From NCBI GenBank assembly GCA_947069175.1, contig CAMTDV010000013.1:12844501-12908500 (forward strand): a stretch of DNA of 64,000 nucleotides, in the 5' to 3' direction. This DNA comes from Scalesia atractyloides (lineage: Eukaryota; Streptophyta; Magnoliopsida; Asterales; Asteraceae). Position numbers and translations under genes: made by a program. Every line of letters starts with the position of its first letter. The first letter of the stretch is position 1. Under the pieces are notes generated by a model that was not told the origin of the DNA, did not search any database, and saw only the letters and a list, made by a program, of their open reading frames with translations. Positions 23,646 to 36,546 of this stretch are shown one piece after another.

Positions 23646-25268
23646 ATGATATGTGGTGATGGATTCTCTTCTTCTCCTCCTCCTTCTCTCGCACCTCTCA
23701 TCCATGACACCATCACAAACCCTAACCCTACTTCTTCGACTCCAGCTAAACGAAAACGTAATCTAGCTGGAAATCCAGGTAATTAAATCAATCTCATCGA
23801 TAGAGGTAAGGTTTGCCTTCATCTCACCCTCCACACAGCATACAGTACGTGCGTACTGTATGAGTGAGATATTACTAAGTATGTTTGTTTGGTAGTTTCA
23901 TGTTGAATTACTAGAGTTTTGTTTAACTGTGTTTTGTAGATCCGGACGCGGAAATAATAGCTTTATCTCCGAAGTCTCTAATGGCGACAAACCGATTCGT
24001 GTGTGAGATATGTAGCAAGGGATTTCAAAGAGATCAGAACTTGCAGCTTCACAGAAGAGGACACAACCTACCATGGAAGCTAAAGCAAAGAAACAAAGAG
24101 GAAGTTGTGAGGAAGAAGGTTTACATATGTCCAGAAAAAAGTTGTGTTCATCATGACCCTTCGCGAGCTCTTGGAGATCTCACTGGAGTTAAGAAGCATT
24201 TCAGCCGGAAACATGGCGAAAAGAAGTGGAAATGTGAAAGGTGTTCGAAGAAATACGCGGTGCAATCGGATTGGAAGGCGCATAGCAAGATTTGTGGTAC
24301 GCGAGAGTATAAGTGCGATTGTGGAACAATCTTTTCCAGGTATAGATTCAAGCTCTAATTTCCGAACAATGTTTTATCTGAAACATTAAATTTAAAAGGC
24401 TCTGATAACATATAAGGATAATCAGATAACTAACATACACGAGATTAGTCAAACAATGTCATAATTCTTTATTCCTCGTAACGGTATATTACAATAAATT
24501 CTAACTAATATATTACATGACAGGAAAAACAGCTTCATAACGCATAGAGCATTTTGCTATCCTATAGCGCAAGAAAATTCAAGAATGGCTTCGTTCGCAA
24601 TGGTTCATAATCCGACCGCCACGAATCTGAATTTCCAAACCGATATGGTGACGATGATGAACAACAATGGTAGGAATATGAATCCTGGAATGAAACCAAT
24701 GCTACCAGTTTGGCTGCACCACAACGACAATAATCCCATCGAAAACTCGACGATAATCTCATCATTACTAGGGTCATCAAGCTCCAACAACAACAATGGT
24801 GGGATATTATCATATGAAACGATGCAGTGGCTGAGTAGAAGCCAGGAACCAACTGAAAATATTACAGAACTGCCACTAGGGTTTTGTTTAAAAGAGGAAG
24901 AAGATAGCAACAACAAAGTGGAGTACTTTCAACCGAATCCATTGTATAACAATTATGGTGGTTGTCCACCTCTTCCGTCGCATATGTCCGCCACCGGAGT
25001 TTTACAAAAGGCGTCCGAAGTGGGGCCCACTAGAAGCACAAACTCCGGCGGGTTTAGTGGAATGATGAATGCCGATGGAATGACGATGGCAATGATGGCG
25101 AGTTTGGCACAAAAGAGCGGTCGCGTCGGCTCAGGCGAGGGGAATTTTACTAGAGATTTTCTTGGAGTTGAAGGGAATGAGAGAAGAGTGTTTAGTTTGC
25201 AACAAGAGATAATGAAGTTCACTTATTCGATGAGTGATTCGAGCATAGGATTCAGTGGAAATCAATAA
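23646..25268 (+). CDS. INDETERMINATE DOMAIN (IDD) C2H2 zinc-finger transcription factor
   Basis: Three exons: 23,646-23,778, 23,940-24,339 and 24,524-25,268, all joined at GT-AG sites, giving 425 residues. The ID domain is complete. It has a KRKR nuclear signal (residues 35-38), then NPDPDAEIIALSPKSLMATN. Finger 1 is CEIC...HRRGH; finger 2 is CPEKSC with HFSRKH; finger 3 is a C2HC type, CERC...HSKIC; finger 4 is CDCG...HRAFC. The C-terminal half is Asn/Met-rich and holds the family motifs MSATGVLQKA and TRDFLGV. IDD proteins are nuclear DNA-binding regulators of development, metabolism and GRAS-protein signalling; the particular member cannot be named here. The intron positions fit the family. 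The residues after finger 4 (YPIAQENS) differ from the usual DALAEES, a mild divergence. The frame is intact. Confidence 0.93.
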
Positions 25269-27690
25269 GAAGGCTATGGCAAAACATGTTGAAGAATATA
25301 TGTATTTCGGGATTATAAATGTGACATTGACAAATGATTAGTTGGACACTAGTCCCGTGAGTTTTTTCATGTACCGAACTATAGTTGGTGACAATCTATT
25401 TGTTTCTTATGAAGGGGGTAGTGGTAATAATTAATATGTAATGTGGTGGCCGTAAGGCTCTATCATAGTAGTTTTGTAACATCAAGTTTTATATGATTAA
25501 TGAGTAGTCACAAAATAACATTGATGTGTTGTGGGATTTGGGGAGATATGTTGAGAACAATATTTTTTTGAGGATAAGCGTACACTACTCATCAACACTA
25601 CATAACCCCGACATGTTGAGTCCGTTGGTAATTAGTGTCGAATCATCGACAGATTCCATAAAAATCTAAAATAAATTTTATTCCCTAACTATCATTCGTC
25701 AATCCTTTGGTGATTACTTACATGTCATGACAAATAATCAAGAATAAGAAAAAATAAGACTTTCACCAATGTATTATTTATCAATGTAAAATCATAGGGT
25801 CTGTTAGGTATGAGATAATGGAATAAATAAGATAATAGAATGAACAAATAAATAGAATAGACAACGAAATCCATTTCATTATGATGTTTGGTTACTCATA
25901 TGTGATTAGAATAAATCATTATTTTGTACAGATTGATAGACGAAAAAAGACGAAGTAACGAAACACTATTGTATTAAAAATCGTTACATTGGAGATAATG
26001 TTATCATACTTCTAAAATAGTAAGTGTACTTTATTGAAAATGACTAACTTAGATATATGGCTATGCCTAGTCGGCTAATATCGGCATCATTAATTCGTGT
26101 CAGACATGCGTCTTGGCTTAATGATAAGGCCATATGTTGCTGTTTGTGAGAGATACAAGTAAGGGGTGGCGTTGCTTACTCACGCCGCGTAAATAATGGG
26201 TTGGCATCCCGTGAGAGTGGTTGTGCGCAACCGACCGCCAGCGGGCTCCCAAGCCTATACATGTTTTTGTTTTAATATTATTTTTATTATATTAATTTAT
26301 TTGTAACTTAATTTAAATATTTTATAATAACTTGTAATACTTAACTTTAAAACAAAACTAACAAAACAATTTTGTTTATATTTATTTTTATAATATAAAA
26401 TTTAACGAAAACCAGTTTTTTTTAAATAATGTATTTATTGGTTTTCTTAAGTGGCTTTGACTTTGTTAACCTTTTTCTCAACATTTCAATACATTTTAAC
26501 AAAAAATAAAAAAAATATTTTTATGTTTTCTTTTTAAAATATGAAGTGATGTAGATTTTTTTTATTATGTAATAATAGGTTAGAACCCTGTGTATTATAC
26601 GGATTCAATAAAAGTAATTTTATATAATAAATAATAAAAAATTATCATTAAAAAACTCGTGTATTACACATGTTGAATAAAATATAATGTCATATGTTAA
26701 CACATACAGTCGTCAAGATTTAACTTTTAAAAATGAACTTTGATTTACTATTTACTTATTATAACATTTTACTTTGTTTTTTATGTATTATTATTAGGTT
26801 AAAAACGCATGTATTACATGGGAATAAATTCCGTTTTGTGATACATTCAAATTACGAGATAGAATGATTTTAGTTAGTTTTATACACCTTCATGCTTATT
26901 TGCTTATTTCATTCATAAAACACTCGTCTCATATTTGTATTCAAGAGAGTTTATGGTACAAAAAGGTGGAGACTGATCCCCACGTATTTATATATTTCAT
27001 CATTTTTAGTAATTATACCGTAAAATCGAGAATTAAATTCTCTTTAAATGGAGTATAGAATTGTTACATTTAACAATGACATTCTTTCTAAATGTTGATG
27101 TAATGTGCGATAAATGATGGGTGTAAACCAATTATAGCTACACGCCTAACATTACAAGGTGAAAATAAGTTTTCTAGATTTGACATTTGAAAGAATTGTG
27201 CAACTATAATGGTGAGTCCAAACCACTATAACAATGCATCTAAAACACTTATAATTTGATAGAAGCATATGCTCCGGACCTAGAACAATAATACAATTAT
27301 TAAGTATATATCAAACGGAAACCTTTGATTCCTAATTTACCATAATTTCAATCACCAAACTCCAAAGTGTGTGTGTGTGTATATATATATAAGAGAAGGA
27401 TCCGTTAGGACCCACCGTTTATTGCGAGAACCGCGAGAACCAATATGAACACAACTAAAAATACTTAAAAATCTAAAAAACACACAAATTTTTTTAATAT
27501 TTTTTAAAATATCGCTATATTTCGTCACGAAAAAATAAAATTCGAGTAACAATTTCGATGCACATGTGCATATGTATCATAGCTCGTGTTACAAGGTAAT
27601 CATATAAGGTAATCATATACCAGGTTTTTTACAAACTTTTGAGACCCTAGTCTCATAGCTTATGTTACAAGGTAATCATATACCAGGTTT
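25269..27690. other. intergenic DNA
   Basis: The first 200-250 bp is probable IDD 3'UTR. A GC-richer patch at 26,100-26,262 has a weak resemblance to a tRNA-derived SINE head, but I cannot define it. A GT/TA microsatellite lies at 27,367-27,392. The segment after it (27,395-27,445, with GAGAACCGCGAGAACCAAT) looks repeat-derived. No gene. Confidence 0.5.
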
Positions 27691-28855
27691 TATATATATA
27701 TATATGTATATATATATATTTATATGTATAATATATATATATGTATATATATATATTTCGACCGTGATTGCATCACGTCGTGTTAAATCTTTATTTTTAT
27801 CTTTTTTGTTTTTTTTTCGAAAAATTACTTTTCGAATTCATCGTCTCACACCTAAGGGTGTCAAGTCCTATTTCCTTTGATATTATTCATTTTCCATTTT
27901 TTCCATTCTATTTATATTTGTTTAAAACGTTATTTCTAACTAAAACTAAATTTTAGTTTAACGTTTTCTTTTCAACTCATGTCAATTACTCGCATCAAGT
28001 AATTGGTAACCAAGGATTCCTCTTTACTTTTCTTATATTATACGGGAATTGTAACCGGTTCCTTCGCTTGGTCTAAATAATCCTTAAACCCTTTTTATTT
28101 AGCCTTATAGGCGATTTCCTTAGGCTCTCACCCCTTTCTTTACTTTTACTTAGCGCCTTAAGGTGAGGTCTTTAATGTATTATTCCGCTTGATTCGTGAT
28201 CCCAAGGTCATTTTGACCTTGTAGATTATTACACTATTCATAAACCGGAGGTCGTGGTGATCTTTAGATCATCCTTTTACTCGTGTGTTCTTTAAGTATA
28301 TTTGGTGTCAATGCAACTCTTTTCGTACTTGGAAGGAAAAACTATTTACGTTGTCCTTCCTTTTACGCCAAATCATGGCTTCCTTTTACCATGAAGGCTA
28401 ATTTGTTTTACTTCAATTACGGTCCTCAGACCATGTTTGATCCGATTTGTTAACATTTTCGTTTTCTATGACTTCGCGAGTCATTTATGAATCACTTTCA
28501 CTTGTCGGATCTATTAGTCGTTTCATCTCTATTGGGTGATTATCATTTGTGTCTGAACCTGGCTCAATGTCAACTGGTGTTGACCACTTGTCACCGCCGA
28601 ATCACAACTACCATCTTTAGTGGCAACCACAACATTTTGTGTATGTTGCCCCAAACATTCATTCAGATCAGACACTGTCTGTTGGTAGCCGTGCGCGCTT
28701 GCGCGATCGTAGTCCATGACTAGATCATTCATTTTATTATTTTTTATTTTTATTTTTTTATTTTTTTCTGACAATTCTTCCAACTCTATGACTTCATATG
28801 TCATTTTTGCGTTGGTTTGTCTCAAGTTTACCGTTATCCGGTTTAATCCTATATC
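27691..28855. other. left remnant of an older LTR retroelement
   Basis: TA microsatellite (27,692-27,757), then about 1.1 kb of non-coding DNA ending at ATATC (28,851-28,855). The same ATATC resumes after the Gypsy insertion at 39,929, where similar DNA continues towards the LTR at 41,796-45,058. I infer that this is the internal region of that older element, split by the younger insertions. No protein motifs are visible. Confidence 0.5.
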
Positions 28856-29266
28856 TGTAACACCCCTGCCCCTCGTTATAACTAATATTGTCCGCTTTGC
28901 CCTTAATGGGTGGCCCATCCAGGAACTCACGACTTTGTTTTTGGTTGCCCTGGAGGAGACTTCCCAGGAGGTCACCCATCCTAGTACTACTCCCACTTGA
29001 GCACGCTTAACTGTGGAGTTCTCCTCTCATCCACTAGCATTAAGCCCAAAACGCGTTGGTGATTTTAGAGGTAGGGCATTACTTATGAACCAGGAATCTC
29101 TCCTGTCCACGGACGATGTTGGGAGGTATGCCATTAGGTGTTATAATCACCCCCTTAAGGGACTCATCGTCCTCGATGAGGTTTTGCCCCAACATGTAGG
29201 AGGTTGCCATTATCCTCGATGAGGTTTTTTTGCCCCACATTTGGGAGGTTGCCATTAGGTGTTACA
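28856..29266 (-). mobile_element. Cassandra-type TRIM LTR with partial internal region
   Basis: Bounded by TGTAACACC and GGTGTTACA. Read on the minus strand it has the same parts as the element at 12,952-13,670: GGGGCAAAACCTCATCGAGG (part of the short internal region, partly duplicated), a purine-rich tract, an LTR start TGATTATAACACC, and the 5S rRNA-like module (28,945-29,020, AGTAGTACTAGGATGGGTGA). It abuts the Gypsy LTR, which starts 9 bp to the right. Confidence 0.75.
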
Positions 29267-30312
29267 ATAAAATCTGTCACACCCCGACCCGCAGCGGAAT
29301 AAGAGTCGGGGCATAATTGGGTTATCACCAAAGCTCATGATGTTTACTAAAATGTTTCATATTTATTAAATTCAAATTACAACTTAAATATTCAAATCAA
29401 ATCCATACAATTACAAGGAAATGAAGTAAAACAATCCCAAACTTAAACTGATTTATTCTTCTAGGTCTTCCTATGTGTTTTTGTCTCAACCGGATCACCT
29501 GTATCATGTGTAAAACGGGTGATATTTTGGGTCAACAAAAGTTGGCGAGTGAACCTTGAGAAAACATTGTTATTAATTTCTTGTTGTATTTAATATTGAA
29601 AATTTGTGCAATAATCACATGTGAGCAAACATATATATATAACAAAAACACAAACCACATTGGATGAGTAAATGACATGAATGATGATGTATATGAGATC
29701 AAGGCTCAATCAAACGGAGCCGAACGAGTGACATGAATGATGATGTATGTGAGATCAAGGCTCAATTAAACGGAGCCGATCGAATGAGGCACCTGATACT
29801 CAACCCGTATCCCACGGGGAGCTGATGGGCCTAATGAAATGCATGCACTGAAAATGATAACTTCAATCTAAACATAATTCACACAACAATTGATGCATAT
29901 TGGATACACATTTGATCACATATATGATGGATGCACAAGTGTTTAAATATAATAAGGAATTAAACGACACATGATACACCCCAAAATGTGATTAAAACGG
30001 GGAATTTGTAGAGATTCACTCACATTGGGTGCGTTCTTTAATGACGTTGGATGCGCACGAATTTTAGGATTTGATCGACGAGGAAAACTAACCTAAAATA
30101 ATAACGAAATGATTCGGTAAATTAGCACTTTTAATTTATACTCTTAATGTGATTTTTAGATTTATTTTTGTGAGTTTAAGGAGGTTTTCGAACTTTAAAA
30201 TCTTATTTTTAAGTAAATGATTTTCTGATTAAATAAATTAATAAAAATAAATAAAAAAATTTGACTTTTTGACTGTTGACCGTTGACCGGTCGGATTGTG
30301 TTAATTATATGC

Positions 30313-30722
30313 GCTGAGTGAGGTTCGAACTCGGGACCTCTCGTATACGTGCACGCAGCTCTACCAACTGAGCTACGTGTCTAACCTGAAATATTCTTTG
30401 TTTTAATTATATTTATACACTAATTAACTTTTAATTTATTTGGGTTTTTATTAAAAACGATTTATATGGCCGAACCGGTTGCAGGGACCCGGAGTCGAAC
30501 TCGGGTCCTTCGGTTCGAGTGCGCACAGCTCAACCAGTTGGGCTGTGTGTCATATCTGTTTAATTTATGGATTAAATTATACTTATTAACATTCGGTGAC
30601 CTGATCCGATTCAGTTGTAAAAATGTTGGTTTTAATTCTGAAATTCGGTAACGTGTGCGATTCGAACCCGGGACGTGTGTATTGTTTGTGCACACAGTCC
30701 ACCGCTGGACTGTGTGTCTAAC
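30313..30722 (-). repeat. three tandem tRNA-like modules, left LTR
   Basis: Modules at 30,313-30,383, 30,481-30,552 and 30,653-30,722, spaced about 170 bp. Each has a tRNA A-box/D-arm (AGCTCAGTTGGTAGAGCT; AGCCCAACTGGTTGAGCT; GTCCAGCGGTGGAC) and a B-box (GAGTTCGAACC; GAGTTCGACTC; GGGTTCGAATC). Each is followed by a similar AT-rich linker. D-stems pair in all three, with one mismatch in the second; T-stems are imperfect. They are sense to the element. Confidence 0.85.
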
Positions 30723-31580
30723 CCGTTCAAATATCCGTTTTTAATTATACTTATACACATATTCAACGTCGTCTTCTTCGTTTACAAAGACACAGAACAG
30801 TGATGTCCGACTGTTCTTGTTTAAATCGGTCATCGAACATATAATTGATTGGAATGAAATGAATAAAGAGGGTTACGGAGTAAAATGTACCGAAAAGAAT
30901 GTTTTTCTCAGATTTCCGGCAAGAGTCGTCGGCTCTGATTGGTGACTTCCGTCTGAGTGAATCAATTAACAGTTTTGATCAATGAGTTGTGCAATTAAGT
31001 TACTAAACAAGGGATATCAGGGGGTTTAGATGATTGTATCGATTGACAGTGAGACTTCGGAATTTCCAGTGATTTTCCGGCGAGTGCAGGAATTCCCGGC
31101 AACGTTGTCTGAGACAGATTCTGGTTGAACGATTTATGTTAATACTTGCCTAATAATGGATTGCAAACAAAAGAGTCGATAATTTTACCGATTTGAAGTA
31201 AGTCTCGGTTTTCCGGTGAAAGTCCGGCGAATGCAGAATATCTCCGGCGACGTGCTAAAGCTTCGAGAGATTGTGCGATTTTGAGCGAAAAGGTTACCAG
31301 AGGTTTGGGTGGGTATTTATAGGGAAGAACAGGATGTATTGAGTCCGAATTTTGGTCCTGATTCGCGGTCAAAGTTTCTCCGGCGGTTACGACCGCAATT
31401 GACTGTTAAACGTCGGTTATAACCGATGTCGAAGTCGGTTATAGTGTTTTAGTCAAAAGGAAAATGGCTAAACTCGCGGATTGCCGGATTTTCCGGTGAT
31501 TGCGAGTTCTGAGCGCGGTGATCTCCGGTTTTGAATTCGGGTTTTATTTTAAGTATTATTTGTTTCAGTATTTTCACAAA

Positions 31581-31654
31581 GGAGGCGTGTGGTGGAGCGG
31601 TGTGTTGTGTGTTTGAGTTTGTGGTCGACCCGGGTTAGAAACCCGGCGTCCCCA
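31581..31654 (+). repeat. antisense tRNA-like module, left LTR
   Basis: GGAGGCG acceptor-like start, A-box TGGTGGAGCGG, B-box region CCGGGTTAGAAACCCGG, 3' CGTCCCC, and a T-rich tract beyond. In this copy the B-box has an A in place of C (GTTAGAA); the right LTR keeps GTTCGAA. Opposite in orientation to the element. Confidence 0.8.
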
Positions 31655-31879
31655 TTTTATTTTTTTTCTCACAATTTACGATTATTTAAAAAAATATGGT
31701 TTTTATATTCTAATATAGTCATTAATTATGTATCGTTTAAAATTAATTTGAGCAATAAATATGCAACGAAAAATTATAACTGGATATTCGATTAATAAAC
31801 GAAGGGGTTTTGGAAACCCGTTTTTCAACGGATGTTACAGTATCCCCTACTTTTAGAAATTTCGTCCCGAAATTTTAAG

Positions 31880-34800
31880 TAGTAGTGGTAACAGGAAAAA
31901 GATGCGGGTATTTCTCGCGCATTGAGTCTTCACGTTCCAAGTAAACTCAGGTCCTCGTTTCGACTCCCAACGTACCCTGACAATTGGAATACGACTTCGT
32001 CTTAAACGCTTCTCTCCGAAGTCCATGATTTCTACTGGTCTTTCAATGAAGTACAAAGATTCATCGATCTGAATGTCTTCTAGAGGAACATGGAGGTTTT
32101 CATCGACGAGGCACTTCTTCAAGTTTGATACGTGGAATGTGGGATGAATTCTGTTGAGCTCTTCTGGTAGGTCAAGCTTGTATGCTACAGGACCTACTCT
32201 TTCGAGTATCTTGAAAGGTCCTACGTAGCGTTGTGCTAGCTTGCCCTTCTGGCCAAAACGAATCACTCCCTTCCACGGTGATACTTTTAAAAGTACTTGA
32301 TCCCCAATGTCAAACTCCAAGGGCTTTCATCGTTTGTCTGCATAACTCTTTTGACGACTTTGAGCCGCTAGAAGATTGTTTCGAATTTGAATGACCTTGT
32401 CGGTTGTTTCTTGAATTAACTCTGGACCGGTGATTTGTGATTCCCCAATTTCGTGCCAACATACTGGAGATCGGCACTTACGACCATATAAAGCTTCGAA
32501 AGGAGCCATGCCGATACTTGAATGGTAGCTATTGTTGTACGAAAATTCAACTAATGGTAGATGAGCGTCCCAATTCCCTTTGAAGTCTATGACACATGCT
32601 CGAAGCATGTCTTCAAGAGTTTGGATGGTGCGTTCAGATTGTCCATCAGTTTGAGGATGAAAAGCGGTACTGAGGTCTAATCGTGTACCCAAGGCGGTTT
32701 GTACGGCTCGCCATGTTCGTGAAGTGAAACGACCATCACGGTCTGAAATGATGCTTAAAGGTACACCATGACGGCTTACGATCTCGCTGATGTAGATACG
32801 AGCTAACTTCTCGTTCTTGAAGTCCTCGCGAATCGGAATGAAGTGAGCTGATTTTGTAAGACGATCAATGATTACCCATATGGTGTCATACCCACTGGAG
32901 GTGCGAGGTAACCCGGTAATGAAATCCATGGTTATGTTTTCCCACTTCCACACAGGTATTTCGGGTTGGACTAGAAGTCCTGAAGGTCTTTGATGTTCAG
33001 CTTTTACTTTGGAACAGGTAAGGCACTTGGAAACAAAAACAGCGATATCCTTTTTCATGCCAGGCCACCAGTAGGTGTATCGTAAGTCTTGATACATCTT
33101 GTCGGCTCCTGGTGTACAGAGTACCGTGTTTTGTGCGCCTCATTCATAAGGAAATCACGGAAGTTATCACGATCGGGAATCCATATGCGATTTAGATAGT
33201 ATAGAATACCGTCGGATTTGGTTTCGATTTTGAGTTCTGCTCCACATGACAGCTCATCGCGTACGTCATTTTCTGTTACAGAAACATGTTGAGCTGCTCG
33301 GATTCGATCTTTGATGTCGGTTATGATTTGTGAACATAGAAGACGAATGGAGTTCGCATAACCTTTTCGACTGAGTGCATCAGCCACCACATTTGCCTTT
33401 CCAGGATGATACCGAATTTCACAGTCGTAGTCGTTAAGAAGTTCGACCCATCTTCGTTGCCTCATATTCAACTCCTTTTGGTTGAAGATATGTTGAAGAC
33501 TTTTGTGGTCAGTGTATATTTCACACTTGGTACCGTAGAGGTAATGTCTCCATATCTCGAGAGCGAACACAACGGCTCCAAGTTCCTGGTCGTGGGTGGT
33601 GTAATTCTTCTCATGAACTTTGAGTTGCCTAGAAGCATAGGCTATCACTTTTCCTCTTTGCATTAATACACAGCCTAGCCCTTGCCCTGATGCGTCGCAA
33701 TATACTACAAAGTCATCGCAACCTTCAGGAAGTGTGAGGATAGGTGCGTCACAAAGTTTCTGCTTTAGAGTTTGGAAGGCCTCTTCTTGTTTAGGTCCCC
33801 ATATGAAGGGTTTTCCTTTATGAGTCAAGGCCGTGAGTGGTACAGCAATACGGGAAAAGTTGGCAATGAAGCGTCGATAGTAACCAGCCAAACCTAGAAA
33901 TGATCTTACTTCAGTAGGGGTACGTGGCGCTTGCCATTCCTGTACTGCTTTTATTTTTTAAGGATCGACATGTATTCCCTTGTCATTAACGACATGTCCA
34001 AGGAATTGTACTTCTCTTAACCAGAATTCGCATTTTGAGAACTTAGCGTAGAGCTTTTCAGTCCTTAAGAGTGTAAGGATGAGTCGAAGGTGTCGCTCAT
34101 GATCGGATTTAGACTTGGAGTAGATGAGGATGTCATCGATGAAGACTATGACAAAGCGGTCGAGGTAGGGTTTGCATACTCTATTCATTAGATCCATGAA
34201 GACAGCTGGGGCGTTGGTTAAACCGAATGGCATGACCATGAATTCGTAATGACCATAACGAGTCCGGAAGGCGGTCTTTGGGACTTCTTCTCCATGTACT
34301 CTGAGTTGATGATAACCAGAACGAAGGTCGATTTTTGAAAAGCAGGTGGCGCCTTGAAGTTGATCTAGGAGGTCATCGATGCGAGGTAGTGGGTAGCGAT
34401 TCTTAACCGTTAACTTGTTGAGTTCTCTGTAGTCGATACACATGCGAAACGTTCCATCTTTCTTCTTCACAAAAAGAACAGGTGCACCCCAAGGTGAGGA
34501 GCTAGGACGTATGAATCCTTTGTCAGTCAGTTCTTGCAGTTGACTGGCCAGCTCTTGCATTTCGGATGGGGCTAACCTATAAGGAGATTTTGCGACTGGT
34601 GTAGCGCCAGGTACAAGATCGATGCGGAACTCGACTTCTCTCACAGGAGGGAGTCCTGAGATTTCGTCGGGAAAGACTTGTGGGAATTCCTTCACCACCG
34701 GTATATCTTCAAGTTTCTTCTCCTTGTTTCCCTTTTTGACGACATGAGTTAGGAATGCGACATAGTTCTTGCGGAGATATTTTCGGGCTTGAAGGCAGGA

Positions 34801-36546
34801 CATTAATTTGAGTCCTTTTGAAGGGGTTTCTCCAAAGATACGTAGGGTCTGACCGTCTGCAAGAGGAATGCGAATGAACTTTTCGTGGTATACCACTTCG
34901 GCGTGATGCTGGCTGAGCCGGTCCATACCGATTATAATATCGAAACTTCCCAACTTCATAGGAAGGAGGTTAACTGGAAATTCATGATCGTTTAGAGTGA
35001 GGGTACAATTTCGTATAATAGAATTTAATGAAACGGGCTTTCCGTCAGCAACTTCCACCGTTAGAGATTCCATGAGGTTATCACGAGTTTGGTTGAGGAT
35101 AGGTTCAAATTCTAAGGACACAAAACTCTTATCCGCGCCAGTATCGAATAACATGGATGCATAACTACCATTGATGAGAAATGTACCGTTAACCACGTTG
35201 TTGTCAGCCCTAGCTTGGTTGGCATTGATGTTGAAAGCTCTTCCTCTAGCAGGTGGAGGAGCTTGGTTAGCTTGGTTTACCGGATTTGCTTGAGCTTGGG
35301 CATGGATGATGTTCACCAAGCGTGGACATGTGTTCCTGAAGTGGTTTGGGTCTCCACAGTTGTAACATGCTCGCATAGGTTGCATCATGGGGTAGTTGGA
35401 TTGGTAGTAAGGTTGAGCTATGTGTTGCGTGGGTGGTAGAAGTAAGGGTTGTTGGGCTTGACCCACTATCTGATGGTGGGTTTGGGTTGAGGGTTGATTG
35501 CGGTTCATTCGTTGAAGTGTGCGACAAGTTTGAATGGTGTGACCCGCACGGCCACAGCTGGTGCAATGTTGGCAAGGAGTTTCGGGGAGGTGATGGTATT
35601 GACAACGGTTGCATTTTGGGTATGGGCCGGTGTATGACTTTTTAAATGGTGCAGCTGAGGGAGCAATTTGGGTAATTGGTGCGGCAGTGATAGGAGGGTT
35701 TGTTTGTGTGACGGCAAAATTTCTGCTGTTTCGTTTCCTCTTACCAGCAAACTTTGAAGAGGAGACGGAATGATTTGGAGTTTGGGCCTCAATGGGGGCT
35801 TTCTTTTTCTCATCCTTGAATTTGCCGTTTCGGATACGATTCTCGGTAAGTTCGGTAGCTAGTTCCATTGCGGCTTCAAGTGTTGCAGGCGAAGTGCTTA
35901 GAACCGAGTCTTGAATTTTCGAGGGGAGGCCTCGAATGTAGTGTTCAACCAAGCGGTACACGGGGGTGAACAAATTAGGGATCATTTGGTTCAGTTCGAG
36001 AAATCTCTTGTTGTAGGAAGTGTGATCTCCTTCCTTTTGTTTCAACGAGTGGAATTCATCTTCCAACTTTTTGATTTCGCTTCTTGGACAGAAGCGCCTT
36101 GTCATGAGTTCCCTTAACTCTTCACATGATAAGGCCATGGCATCTTCGACTCCTCGCTTACCCTTTTCTGTGTTCCACCAGGTAAGGGCTACTCCAAACA
36201 GTCTCCCTGTTGCGTAACGTACCTTGCGATCCTCGGGACAAACACAATTGAGGAAGGTGTTCTCCATTTCTTCAAACCAGTGGAGGAGGGCAGTAACACC
36301 TTCGGTCCCTTCATACTTTGGGGGATCGCAAGATTTGAAGTGTTTGTAGGAGCACTTTTTGGAGTGAGGGTTGGCGACGCTCTGGTCTTCTTGATTGGGA
36401 GGGTTGATAGGATTTGCGGTGAGAGCTTATTGAACTTGAATCACGATGTCAGGAAGTACCGCGGCCATTTGTTTAGCAATCTGAGTGGCCAAATGTTCAT
36501 TGGATCTTCCTGACTTTCTGCCTCCACGTAGTTGCCTAGCCGACAT
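31880..36546 (-). pseudogene. gag-pol polyprotein of the chromovirus element, disabled
   Basis: Start ATG at 36,546-36,544 (MSARQLRGGR). Order: gag with capsid-like region and CCHC knuckle CYNCGDPNHFRNTC; protease LFDTGADKSFV; reverse transcriptase with FRMCIDYRELN and the active-site loop VFIDD; RNase H with YCDASGQGLG and EIYTDHKSLQ; integrase with an HHCC remnant (CLTCSKVK), the acidic core TMDFITGLP, and HPQTDGQSE; and a C-terminal chromodomain-like segment with RSRIPIVRVRWESKRGPEF. Breaks: in-frame TAA at 36,427-36,429 (gag), in-frame TAA at 33,958-33,960 (between RT and RNase H), a 1 bp loss near 33,112, in-frame TGA at 32,327-32,329 at a CpG site, and a 1 bp loss near 31,937. Replication would need proteins from another copy. 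Confidence 0.92.

Larger units (their letters stand above)
29275..31839 (-). repeat. 3' LTR of the chromovirus element
   Basis: On the minus strand it begins TGTAACATCC and ends GGGTGTGACA. It contains the TATA box at 31,314-31,321 and four tRNA-like modules (30,313-30,722 minus and 31,581-31,654 plus). It is 2565 bp. Confidence 0.93.

Noticed and set aside
26100..26262. Possible tRNA-derived SINE
   Set aside because: Some A-box-like sequence (GGCTTAATGATAAGGCC), but I found no good B-box, poly-A tail or target duplication.
30313..30383. A genuine host tRNA gene
   Set aside because: It lies inside an LTR in three copies. The T-stem has mismatches and the anticodon stem pairs poorly. Treated as a tRNA-like module.
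30462..30695. 77-residue open frame, also at 38,550-38,810
   Set aside because: It is a translation through the tRNA-like modules of the LTR and repeats only because the LTR does. No codon-level conservation in the solo LTR.
31139..31372. 77-residue frame repeated at 39,227-39,460
   Set aside because: Lies over the LTR promoter/leader region with the TATA box. The solo LTR does not keep the frame.
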